NCBI GenBank assembly: GCA_024304885.1 | Contig: JALJOM010000003.1 | Location: 716,110-780,109, forward strand | Direction: 5' to 3' | DNA: 64,000 bases | Source: Beijerinckiaceae bacterium | Lineage (GTDB): Bacteria; Pseudomonadota; Alphaproteobacteria; Rhizobiales; Beijerinckiaceae | Notes under the pieces: model-generated | Seen by the model: the letters and a program-made list of their open reading frames with translations, nothing else | Databases searched by the model: none | Told to the model about the DNA's origin: nothing | Shown: in pieces, positions 51,096 through 60,300 of the stretch | How positions within the stretch are numbered: position 1 is the stretch's first letter | Layout of the letters: each line of letters begins with the position of its first letter | Made by a program: the position numbers and the translations under genes

Positions 51096-53265
51096 ATCGC
51101 TTCAGCACGAAGCGGGTCAAGGCACCGAGAGCAACGAGCGTCGCGGTCGCGCCGATGGCGGCCCCCACGGTCGGCAAGGACCGGAACTGGCCGACGAGTG
51201 ACGTGACGACGAAGTCCGTGACGCCGATGGCGAGGACCACGAGCAGGGCGGTCAGCGCTCCGGCGTACCAGCCGCGCGGTGCCTGTGGGCTCCTGTATTG
51301 AAGGGCGAGAAAAAGCGCCAAGGCCGCGAGCCAGATCACATAGCCCCAGCCGCCGAACGGACCGATAGAGCCCCAATTCCAGCTTTGCAGCGGAACCCAG
51401 AAGGATACCGCGAGGAGAACCACCAGCGCCACGAGCGAGAATCCCGCCGGGATTCCGATCCGCCAGCGGCTGAACCACGCGAGCCGGGCATCCCTGGCGT
51501 CGCCGAACAGCGTAGAGCTTTCCCCGATTGTGGCGAAAGGCTTCGCCCCCGTGACGATGAATTGCGCGATCTCCCCCCAATGATCTTCCGCTATGGCGCC
51601 GCCGTGCCCGTTCCGTGCGTAGCGCTTCGATTGGGTGAGCTCCGCGCTGTCCGTCTCGATCTGCTCGAATCCGTCGAAGCCGCCGCCGCCGAGATCGGAG
51701 AAATATTCGAGGCTCTTCGGCAGCAGCGCGACGACTCCGTCGGTCCCGCCGCGGGCATTGTGAAAGTTCCGCAGGCGCCGCTCCGCGACCGGCGTCTTCC
51801 AGTCGAATGCGGGGTGGACGACGCTGCCGGCGAAATAGATGCGCCCGAAGCGGGCCGCCTTGTAGTCCTGCAATGCCTTCGCCGCGAGATAGGTGCCGTT
51901 GGAATGGCCGACGTAATGCATCGTCGCCTTCGGGTAGCGCGCCTTCACGTTGACGTAGTGATCCATGAACCACTCGACCTTCTGCTGCCTGACCCAGGGC
52001 ATGATGAAGGAGCCCATCGAAAAATAGCCGTAGGTCGGCGTGAGCGTGATCAGCTTGTCGAGGGGGAGCCGAGCATCCGTCGCGTCCGGCGCGGTCGTGG
52101 TCTCCTCCGCGGCTTCCTTGATGGCCTTGGCGATGCGCGGCGTCCAATAGCCGTCGTCGCGAATCCCGTGAATGACGAAGGCGACATGCTCGATCGACTC
52201 GTCGATCGGCATGCGCTGATCAGCGAAAAAGCTCGGGTTGCGAACGCACGCAGGCTCGTCAGGCGAGCCGAGAGCGGACGGCTCGACCGTCAGCGCCGCC
52301 GTGAAAACCTCCTCGCGGGCCTTGTGGACGTCGGTTCTGTCGCCGCCCTCGCGCGAGCCGAATTCGATGATGTCGCGATGGTTCGTGCCCGGAATCTCCA
52401 TCAGGCAATAGAGCTGCGGTCGCGGGTCTTGCTCTCCGGGAGGCGCCCAATCCGCGCCGTCCACATCGCAATCCACCTGATCCTGCGGTGAGACGAAATT
52501 GTCCTGCGTGCCGAGCACCTGGACGATCAAGGGATTGATCGCGCCGTCGGGCGGGTCGGCATAGACCAGCCGCTCGTTGATCCCGTCGAGCTCACGGTAA
52601 TGCTCGCGAAACCTGCGGATATGCCAGCGCCGGTAGGCCAGCCAGAGCAGCCTGGTCTGGACGATGAAGGTCGAGCCTCGGCGCAGATCGAGCATCGTGC
52701 GGCCGAGCACCCGAGCGTCGCCGAACAACGTTTGGACGCGGCCGATGAAGCCGAGAAGGTTGAGCCCAAAGTTGTAGCGCCAACCGCCGCGTTCCGAGAC
52801 GGTCCAGCCCTTGTCCCAGCTCGCCAGCAAGACGAGACGATCGACCTTGGACGCCCAGCGGGCATGACGCTCGGGGTCTTTCCTCGCGGCATCGGAAAGA
52901 TCGTCGCGCGCTTCATAAGGCCCCGAATAGTCGGGTGAATGCGGCGCACCGGTCAAGAATACGCGCCGCAGCAGGGCGCCGCCCATGCTGTGGCCGATGA
53001 AGACGACGCGCTCGTAGTTTCGCGACGCGCAAATGTCGTCGAGATCGGAGACGATCTGACGGACGATGGTATTCGCCCCCCTCCAGTCGAGGCCCCGCGA
53101 GTAGGGCAGGGTCGGGGCGTAGAGGTCGACGCCGTCGGAGGCTGTCTTGCGCACGACGGCCTTCACGTCGGCCATCCCCTCCGAGCCCCTCCCCAGGCCA
53201 TGGAGGATGACGGCGAGGGTTTTCGCGTGCCCTCGCGAATCTGCTTCGAGAACGTCGTAAAACAT
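51091..53265 (-). CDS. Double alpha/beta-hydrolase protein with C-terminal membrane helices
   Basis: The 724-aa product has two separate hydrolase domains. The first (residues about 1-330) has LAVILHGLGRGSEGMADVKA and nucleophile elbow VFIGHSMGGALLRR. The second (about 385-560) has VAFVIHGIRDDGYWTPRIAK and elbow MHYVGHSNGTYLAAKALQDY. A C-terminal part has four hydrophobic helices (FSLVALVVLLAVSFWVPLQS; VIWLAALALFLALQYR; ALTALLVVLAIGVTDFVVTS; AAIGATATLVALGALTRFVL). No signal peptide is present, so the catalytic part is predicted cytoplasmic. No characterised family with this layout is recognised; lipid hydrolysis or remodelling at the inner membrane is a guess. The stop lies in a type-B repeat. 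Confidence 0.8.
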   Translation of the reverse strand: MFYDVLEADSRGHAKTLAVILHGLGRGSEGMADVKAVVRKTASDGVDLYAPTLPYSRGLDWRGANTIVRQIVSDLDDICASRNYERVVFIGHSMGGALLRRVFLTGAPHSPDYSGPYEARDDLSDAARKDPERHARWASKVDRLVLLASWDKGWTVSERGGWRYNFGLNLLGFIGRVQTLFGDARVLGRTMLDLRRGSTFIVQTRLLWLAYRRWHIRRFREHYRELDGINERLVYADPPDGAINPLIVQVLGTQDNFVSPQDQVDCDVDGADWAPPGEQDPRPQLYCLMEIPGTNHRDIIEFGSREGGDRTDVHKAREEVFTAALTVEPSALGSPDEPACVRNPSFFADQRMPIDESIEHVAFVIHGIRDDGYWTPRIAKAIKEAAEETTTAPDATDARLPLDKLITLTPTYGYFSMGSFIMPWVRQQKVEWFMDHYVNVKARYPKATMHYVGHSNGTYLAAKALQDYKAARFGRIYFAGSVVHPAFDWKTPVAERRLRNFHNARGGTDGVVALLPKSLEYFSDLGGGGFDGFEQIETDSAELTQSKRYARNGHGGAIAEDHWGEIAQFIVTGAKPFATIGESSTLFGDARDARLAWFSRWRIGIPAGFSLVALVVLLAVSFWVPLQSWNWGSIGPFGGWGYVIWLAALALFLALQYRSPQAPRGWYAGALTALLVVLAIGVTDFVVTSLVGQFRSLPTVGAAIGATATLVALGALTRFVLKRF

Positions 53266-53497
53266 GAGAATGCCTTTCGAGAAAATTATCCCGGCGCAGA
53301 GCGGCGGCGCGCGATTATGGACCGATATGCGCCGAGCCGACAACGGCTCCGGCCCGCGCCGGAGCGCGCTACCGCATCGGATCGAATCGGAAGCGGGATG
53401 GACGCCGACTCGACATCTTGCGGCTCGGCGAGGTCCGCACCTGGACGGTGCCGGAACGCGCGCCTATCTCGACAGAAGGTATCGAGCGAGGAGCGTC

Positions 53498-54592
53498 ATG
53501 GCTCGTCCCTTCTCCCCCTTCGCCACGCGCGCCGCCTATGGCACGCGCCAGGCATTCCGGATCGCGTGGTACCTTGGTCACGGCATCGCCATGAGCCGGC
53601 TCGCGCAGCAAGCGCGGGAAGGGGCAAGGGCGAGCGGCAGCGAAAGGCCGCGCCCGCATACGGACCGCCCGGTTCCCGGCCGCAACCGGCTCATCGCGGA
53701 CATGACTGCCTTGCTCCAACGCGACCTCGAGAATGTGGAGGCCGGCATCTATCCCTTGCCGGCGGATCACGACGGGTCGTGGCCGGCGCTCATCGGGCGC
53801 TCGCGGCTGTTCTTCCAGGATCTTCCCGCGGTGCGCCAACGCCGCGAGAAAGGCCTCGCGAGCGAGGTCCTGACCGACGCGGCCGGCGCCAAGCGGCCGC
53901 GCTACTATCTCCAGAACTTCCACTTCCAGTCCGGCGGCTGGATGACGGACGAGTCGGCCCGACTCTACGACACCCAGGTCGAGGTGCTCTTCAACGGGAC
54001 CGCGAACGCGATCCGGCGGCAGGCGCTTCCACCCTTGCGCGAGGCCTTCGCCGGCCGGGACCAGCGCCGGCTGCGGCTCGTGGACATCGGCTGCGGCACG
54101 GGGCGCTTCCTGGATTTCGTCAAGCAGGCCTGGCCGCGGCTGCCCGTTGTCGGGCTCGATCTGTCGGAGGCCTATCTCGGCGAGGCGGCGCGTCACCTCG
54201 AGCGCTGGTCGCGGGTCGGCTTCGTCGTCGCGAACGCCGAGAGCATTCCCATGCCGGCCTCGAGCTGCGACGCGGTGACGAGCATCTTCCTGTTGCACGA
54301 GCTGCCGCCCGAGGTGCGGCGGATCGTCCTTCGCGAGGTTGCCCGTGTCCTGAAGCCCGGCGGCCGCCTGGTAGTCGTCGATTCGCTCCAATACGGCGAC
54401 GCGCCGGCCTATGACGGCCTTCTCGAGCTGTTCCCGCAAAGCTTTCACGAGCCCTACTACGCGACCTATGTCGAGGAGGACTTTCGCGCGATCGCGGAAC
54501 GATGCGGGCTCATGCACTCGAGCGACGCGCAAGCCTTCCTGTCCAAGGTGATGGTCTTCGACAAGCCCGGATCGTCGAGCGAGGCCGCCTAG
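53498..54592 (+). CDS. Class I SAM-dependent methyltransferase
   Basis: The 364-aa product has a long N-terminal region (about 180 residues, including YYLQNFHFQSGGWMTDESAR, a segment seen in some methyltransferases acting on large substrates) and a Rossmann methyltransferase domain. Motif I is LVDIGCGTGRFLDFVKQAWP, motif II GLDLSEAYLGEAARHL, motif III DAVTSIFLLHELPPEVRR and post-III VLKPGGRLVVVDSLQYGD. The substrate is unknown. GCGAGGAGCG precedes the ATG at 53498. It is divergent from the double hydrolase gene across 232 bp. Confidence 0.87.
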   Translation: MARPFSPFATRAAYGTRQAFRIAWYLGHGIAMSRLAQQAREGARASGSERPRPHTDRPVPGRNRLIADMTALLQRDLENVEAGIYPLPADHDGSWPALIGRSRLFFQDLPAVRQRREKGLASEVLTDAAGAKRPRYYLQNFHFQSGGWMTDESARLYDTQVEVLFNGTANAIRRQALPPLREAFAGRDQRRLRLVDIGCGTGRFLDFVKQAWPRLPVVGLDLSEAYLGEAARHLERWSRVGFVVANAESIPMPASSCDAVTSIFLLHELPPEVRRIVLREVARVLKPGGRLVVVDSLQYGDAPAYDGLLELFPQSFHEPYYATYVEEDFRAIAERCGLMHSSDAQAFLSKVMVFDKPGSSSEAA

Positions 54593-54717
54593 CTCCCCCA
54601 TGGCGTGACGGCCTCTCGTTTCTTGCGCTTTGTCCCGGCGAGCCGGATTCACGGCTTTCGCGGAGATCGGCTATCCTGTCGGCCGTAGAAACGCTCGATT
54701 GTCCGGCATAAGATTCG

Positions 54718-56970
54718 ATGAATCGCTTTCTTTTCCCCATCGTGAATGCCGAGGCGGCAAGCTTGCGCCACAAGCTCAGCGAACCGATGCGCATCATGCT
54801 CCTGCTCGGCGCGATCGCTGCGATCGTCATCGGTGCGGCCGCTGTCGTCGTCTGGAACCTGCGCCTGCACGACATCGACGAGGCCGAGCGAGAGCTCGCC
54901 ACGCTCGATCGTCTCCTCGTCGAGGAGACCGAGCGGGCGATGCAGAGCGTCGACCTCATCTTGAAGAACGTGCGGCAGCATGTCGCCGCGACGGGTGTCG
55001 ATTCGACTGAACGGCTCCCTGCTGTTCTCGGGGGACGGGACACGCACGAGATTCTCGGATCGAAGATCGCCGGCGTACCTCAGGTCGATGCCCTCGCGAT
55101 CGTCGCGGCCGACGGCCGGGTGCTCAACCTCTCGCGGCAGTTCCCGATCCCGTCGATCGAGATCGCCGACCGCGATTATTTCATCGCCCTGCGCGACAGC
55201 CCGTCCGATGTCGCGATCCTGACGCGCCCGGTCGTGAGCCGCGTCACCGGGAAGGAGGCCATGTTCCTCGGACGACGCCTCACCGCGCCGTCCGGAGCGT
55301 TCATCGGCATCGTGCTCGCGACCATCGACCTCGGCTATTTCCGCCATCATTACGAGGCCTTGCGCGCGAGCGACAGGGTTGCGGTCTCGCTCTGGCACAA
55401 GGACGGGATCCTGATCACGCGATTCCCGCCGTCGCACGAGCCGCTGCCGGGGGAGCGGCCGACCTTCGCTTCCGTGCCGAGCGAAGGCGACCCGATCACC
55501 TACGCGACGCCGCGGACGACACAGGAGCAAGGCCGGGTCGTCGCCGCCATGTCGGCGCGGGACTTTCCTCTCGTCGTCGCCGTATCGAAGACCTTCGACC
55601 GGGTTCTCGCGGACTGGCGGCGCAAGGCGTTCTTCGTGGCCGGAGGCTCGGTCCTTTTGATGGCGGGTCTCGTCGTCGGCATCTGGCTCTTGTCGCGCCA
55701 GCTCGCCACCTACGAGGCACTGCGGGTCGCGATCGCCGAGCGCGGCAAGGCCGTCGCCGCGCGCGAGGAAGCCGAGGCCCAGCTGCGCCAGGCCCAGAAG
55801 CTCGAGGCCATCGGCCAGCTGACCGGCGGCATCGCGCACGACTTCAACAATCTCCTCACCGCGGTGCTCGGTAATCTCGAGCTGTTGCAGCGCCACAACA
55901 AGTCCGAGGATCCGAAGGTCGAGCGCTGGACGCGCAATGCGATCGACGCGGCGCGGCGCGGCGCCGCCTTGACGACGCGCCTGCTCGCCTTCTCGCGCCG
56001 CCAGCCGCTCGAGCCGCGGCCGCTCGATGTCGGCAGCCTCCTCGATTCCCTGACGGACTTGCTGACGCGAACGCTCGGCGAGAGCGTCGAGGTCACGACC
56101 TCGATCGAGCCGGGACTCTGGCAGATCTTCGTCGACCCGAGCGGGCTCGACAACGCGATCCTGAACATTGCGTTGAATGCCCGGGATGCGATGGACGGGC
56201 ACGGCAGGCTGACGATCACGGCCACGAATCACGGGGCCCGGGAGAGCGTCGGATGTCCCGAGGCAGTGGGCGGGGACACCGTGCGAATCGCGATCTCCGA
56301 CACCGGGCGGGGCATCGCCAAGGACGTGCTCGAACGGGTCTTCGAGCCGTTCTTCACGACGAAGCCGGTCGGGCAAGGGACCGGGCTCGGGCTGAGCCAA
56401 GTCTATGGCTTCGTCACCCAGAGCGGGGGGCGCATCAGGCTCTCGAGCGAGGTCGGCCGGGGGACCACGGTCGAGCTGTTCCTGCCGCGGGCGATTTCTG
56501 CGAGCGAGGAGGCATCGGCCGGCTCGGGCGCCGTCGAGGAGGAAGAATCCGGGCGTTGCTCCCCGTGCGGAAAAGTGCTCGTCGTCGAGAACGACGACAC
56601 GGTCCGGTCCTATGTGGCCGAAACCTTTCGCGACCTCGGCTTCGCGACCGTCGCGGTCGCGGACTCGACGTCGGCATTGGCCATCCTGGCGGAGGACAGC
56701 GACGTCACCCTCCTCTTCACCGATGTCGGCTTGCCGGGCATGAACGGACGCGAGCTCTCCACAGCAGCGCTCACGCTACGCCCCGACCTCGACGTGCTGT
56801 TCACGACGGGCTATGCGCAGCACGGGCTCATGGATGGCGCAGGGAGGGATCTCACCCATCCCGCCGACCTCATCGCCAAGCCCTTCACCCGGGCGGAGCT
56901 GCAGCACAAGCTGCGTCTCGTCGTTACCCGTCGGGCGCCGCAGCACCACGACCTCGCCACGCAAGCGTGA
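54718..56970 (+). CDS. Hybrid sensor histidine kinase with extracytoplasmic dCACHE-like domain
   Basis: The 750-aa product has TM1 (about residues 24-46, RIMLLLGAIAAIVIGAAAVV), a periplasmic sensor of about 250 residues (IADRDYFIALRDSPSDVAIL is typical of dCACHE domains), TM2 (FFVAGGSVLLMAGLVVGIWL), a coiled coil, and HisKA with His about 373 (IGQLTGGIAHDFNNLLTAVL). An HATPase follows (NAILNIALNARDAMDG; SDTGRGIAKD; GTGLGLSQVYGFVTQSGG). A C-terminal receiver with phospho-Asp in LLFTDVGLPGMNGRELS and Lys in LIAKPFTRAE completes it. The signal is unknown. The lone receiver at 46106 could be a downstream partner. Confidence 0.92.
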   Translation: MNRFLFPIVNAEAASLRHKLSEPMRIMLLLGAIAAIVIGAAAVVVWNLRLHDIDEAERELATLDRLLVEETERAMQSVDLILKNVRQHVAATGVDSTERLPAVLGGRDTHEILGSKIAGVPQVDALAIVAADGRVLNLSRQFPIPSIEIADRDYFIALRDSPSDVAILTRPVVSRVTGKEAMFLGRRLTAPSGAFIGIVLATIDLGYFRHHYEALRASDRVAVSLWHKDGILITRFPPSHEPLPGERPTFASVPSEGDPITYATPRTTQEQGRVVAAMSARDFPLVVAVSKTFDRVLADWRRKAFFVAGGSVLLMAGLVVGIWLLSRQLATYEALRVAIAERGKAVAAREEAEAQLRQAQKLEAIGQLTGGIAHDFNNLLTAVLGNLELLQRHNKSEDPKVERWTRNAIDAARRGAALTTRLLAFSRRQPLEPRPLDVGSLLDSLTDLLTRTLGESVEVTTSIEPGLWQIFVDPSGLDNAILNIALNARDAMDGHGRLTITATNHGARESVGCPEAVGGDTVRIAISDTGRGIAKDVLERVFEPFFTTKPVGQGTGLGLSQVYGFVTQSGGRIRLSSEVGRGTTVELFLPRAISASEEASAGSGAVEEEESGRCSPCGKVLVVENDDTVRSYVAETFRDLGFATVAVADSTSALAILAEDSDVTLLFTDVGLPGMNGRELSTAALTLRPDLDVLFTTGYAQHGLMDGAGRDLTHPADLIAKPFTRAELQHKLRLVVTRRAPQHHDLATQA

Positions 56971-57341
56971 CTTTCGCGCTCGCATCGAGAGCGCAAGCCG
57001 GCATGGCGAAGCCGAGCCGAGCATCTCGCTCGGCCTGTCGGGACAACCAGTCCCTGTCGGTATCACTCGAGCTGATGATGGTTCTCGGCATTCGGCCAAA
57101 TCCGATATCGCTGTTTCGTCACGATATCGGATATGCCCCCATGCGTCGCTCCAGATCACGATGACCTTGGATCGAATCGATCCATGGTGATGAAACGTGA
57201 TCGATTTCAAAAGTTTAGAGCGGGACGCGGGCGGAGAACCGCTGAACGCTTTCCCTCATCCCGCTCCAGAAGCTCTCCGATCCTCGACATGATCCTCCGC
57301 CGGTGCAGAGGCCACGCAGGCCCCGGCGCCCGCCGCGGACC
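56971..57341. other. Convergent intergenic region with a type-B repeat
   Basis: No gene is supported. Besides repeat B5, a short inverted pair (CCGATATCGCTGTTTCG / CACGATATCGGATATG near 57104-57135) may be a hairpin between the convergent kinase and PKS genes. Confidence 0.5.
57153..57272 (+). repeat. Type-B dispersed repeat, copy B5
   Basis: CAGATCACGATGACCTTGG, TCGAATCGATCCATGGTGAT, GAAACGTGATCGATTTCAAA, GTTTAGAGCGGGACGCGGGC, GAACCGCTGAACGCTTTCCC and TCATCCCGCTCCAG follow in the usual order. It lacks the TTTACGC hairpin module. It is forward relative to the preceding hybrid kinase gene. Confidence 0.88.
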
Positions 57342-60300
57342 TTATTGCAGGATGTCCTTGAGGCCCTTGCTCTTCTCCTTGGCCAAGGCGGAGGCGGAGG
57401 CGATCCCCTCGGCTTCCGCCGTCGCGCCGAGATGACGCTCGGCGACGCTTTTCGCGAGCTGATCGTCCTTGGTCGTGGAGCCGGTCGCGAGCGAGATCAC
57501 ATGGTCGGCGAACTCGCCGACCGTGAAGGTCGAGACCGCGGCGGCGAGCGCCGATTTCAGCCCCAGCCGCTTCTCGAGCCCGAGGGCCAGCTCGACCGCC
57601 ATCAGCGAATCGAGCCCGATCTCCGACAAGGGCTTGCCACGGTTCACGTCCTCGCGCGGCAAGCGAAGGACGCGCCCGATCTCTTCGACGATGACGTCGC
57701 TCACGACCTTGCGAACCGAGTCGAGCGAGCCCTGCGCGAGGAGCTCGGCCACATCGATCTTCGACCGCTCGCTGGACTTGGTCGCGCCGCGTCGCGCGAG
57801 ATTGGCATAGGTCGGGGACCGCAGCGCGGCGAGATGCTCGCTCGCCGCGGCCCAGTCCACCGGGGCCAGCACGATCACGCCGTCGTCGTCCGTCGCCTGC
57901 GGCTTGGCGAGCGATAGGGCCATGAGGTTCAAGGCCTCACGGGCGGTCATCGCCTTGACGCCGGTGCGCCGTTCCAGGGCTTCCTGGGTGCTGCGCGAGC
58001 GCGCGAGCACGCCGACGTCCCCGATGGCGCCCCAGGCGACGGCGAGCGCTGCGAGCCCGCGCCGCCGCCGGCGTCGCGCCAAGCCCTCGAGGAAGCCGTT
58101 CGCGGCCACATAGGCGCCTTGCCCGGGGTTGCCGATCATCGTCGTCGCCGACGAGAACAAGACGAAATAGTCGAGCGGCAGCGTCCCGGTCAGCTGGTCG
58201 AGGAGCTCGGCACCGGTGACCTTCGGGTTCAGCACGCGGGCGAATTGCGCGGGCTCGAGATTGGCGATCGCCGCATCCTCGAGCACCATCGCCGCGTGCA
58301 TGACGCCGCCGAGCGGCGGCAGATCGGCGCCGAACCTCGCGAAGAGGCGCTGCATCGCCGCCTTGTCGGTGACGTCGAGGGCCTCGACGGCGACGCGGAC
58401 CCCTCTCGCCTGGAGGTCGGCGACGAGTGCCTTGGCTTCCTCGCTCGAGGCGCCGCTGCGACCGGTCAGCACGATATGGCGCGCCCCGTGGTCGGCGAGG
58501 AAGCGCGCCGTCTCGAGGCCGAAGCCGCCGAGCCCGCCGGTGACGAGATGCGTCTTGTCGGAGGCGGCCGTGAAGGCGGCGTCCGATCGGACCTTGATCT
58601 CGCCCGGTTGCGGCGGCCGGATCACGAGCTTGCCGATATGCCCCGACTGCTGCATCAGGTGGAACGCATCCCCGATGTCGCGCGCGTCGAAGGTCCGATA
58701 GGGCAGGGGAACCAGGATCTTGCGCTGGAACAGCGCGACCACGTCCTGCAGCAGCTTCTTCGAGGTCGCGGGATCCTCGAGCAGGAGCTGGTCGAGATCG
58801 ACGCCGAAGTAGGAGAGGTTGCGGCGGAACGGGCGCAAGCCAATCTGGGTATTGGTGACATAGTCGCGCTTGCCGAGCTCGATGAACCGGCCGAACGGGC
58901 GCAGCACGCCGATCGAGCGCTCCATCGCCTCCCCTGACAGGCTGTTCAGCACCACCGAGACGCCTTGGCCGGTCGCCGCCTTCACCGCATCGACGAAGGC
59001 GCCGGAGCGCGAATCGAAGACATGCTCGGCACCGAGCATGCGCAGAAGCGCGCGCTTCTCGGCCGACCCGGCGGTCGCGATGACGCGGGCGCCGCGCCAG
59101 CGCGCGATCTGGACGGCGGCGAGGCCGACGCCGCCGGCGCCGCCGTGGATCAGCACCCATTCGCCCTTGTCGAGGCGGCCGCAGGTGACGAGCCCGTAAT
59201 AGGCCGTGAGGAAGGCGACCGGGATCGTCGCCGCGGCCTCCGAGCCGATGCCGCCCGGCAGAGCCGCGACGGCGACCTGAGGAACGGTCACATGGGTCGC
59301 GAAGGCGCCCGCGGCGAAGGCGATGACCCGGTCTCCGACCTTCACGTGGCGCACGCCGGAGCCGACGGCGGTGACCGTGCCGGCGCATTCGAGCCCGAGC
59401 GTCGGGCCGGCGAAGCCGTTCTCGAGGATCTCGTCCGGCAGGAGCCCGAGGCCCCACATGACGTCGCGGAAGTTCACTCCCGAGGCTTCGACGGCGATCT
59501 CGACCTCGCCGCGCTCCGGCGGACGCCGCTTCGTCGGCAGCCAGCGGAAGCGCTCCATGCCGGAGCCCTCGCAGCGCTCGAGGCTCGCCGCCTCCGCGAC
59601 ACGATCGTCGCTACGGCGTGCCGGGTCGAAGACCTCGAAACGCGTCACCGAGGTCGAGGCCTCGCCGAGGACGATCTCGGTCTCGGTCGTGCCCGACAGG
59701 ACGAGCTCGCGCAGCCGCTCAGCGAGAACCGCGGGCGGCAGATGCGCCGCGACATCGACCCTGCGGATGTCGAGATTTTGCAGCTCGTTCGAGAGGACGC
59801 GCGAGAAGGTCCAGACGCCCGCCGCGACATTGCCCTCTTGGTCCGCCTCCGCGCTCGTCGCGCCCGTCATGACGATCCAGACGATCGCCTTCCGGGGTCC
59901 GAGCCGCTCGACGCAATGGGTGAGCTTGAAGCAGGTCTCTGAGAGGCGATCGACCGCGGCGCCGTGGTCCTGAGCCGTGGCCGAGAAGAAGACCATGATC
60001 TCGGGATTGTCGGCGAGCTGCTCCTCGGTGAGCTCGCTGTCGAGCACGAATGAGACATGCATGCCGGAGGAGGCGAGAAGCGTCGCGAAGGACGAGGTCG
60101 TCTCGGTTCCGCGAGCATCTCCGTCGCCGATGATCAAGACGCCGCCCGTGCCGCTCCAGTGCCGCCGGACCGCGGCGGCTCCGCCGGTCAAGAGAAGCGC
60201 GATGCCCGCGTCGGTCTTGATCGGCTCGACGGCGGTATCGCCGAGGCCGAGCGCGTCGAGGGTTTCGGCCCAAGCCTCTTCGGAGGGGACGGTCTCTCCG

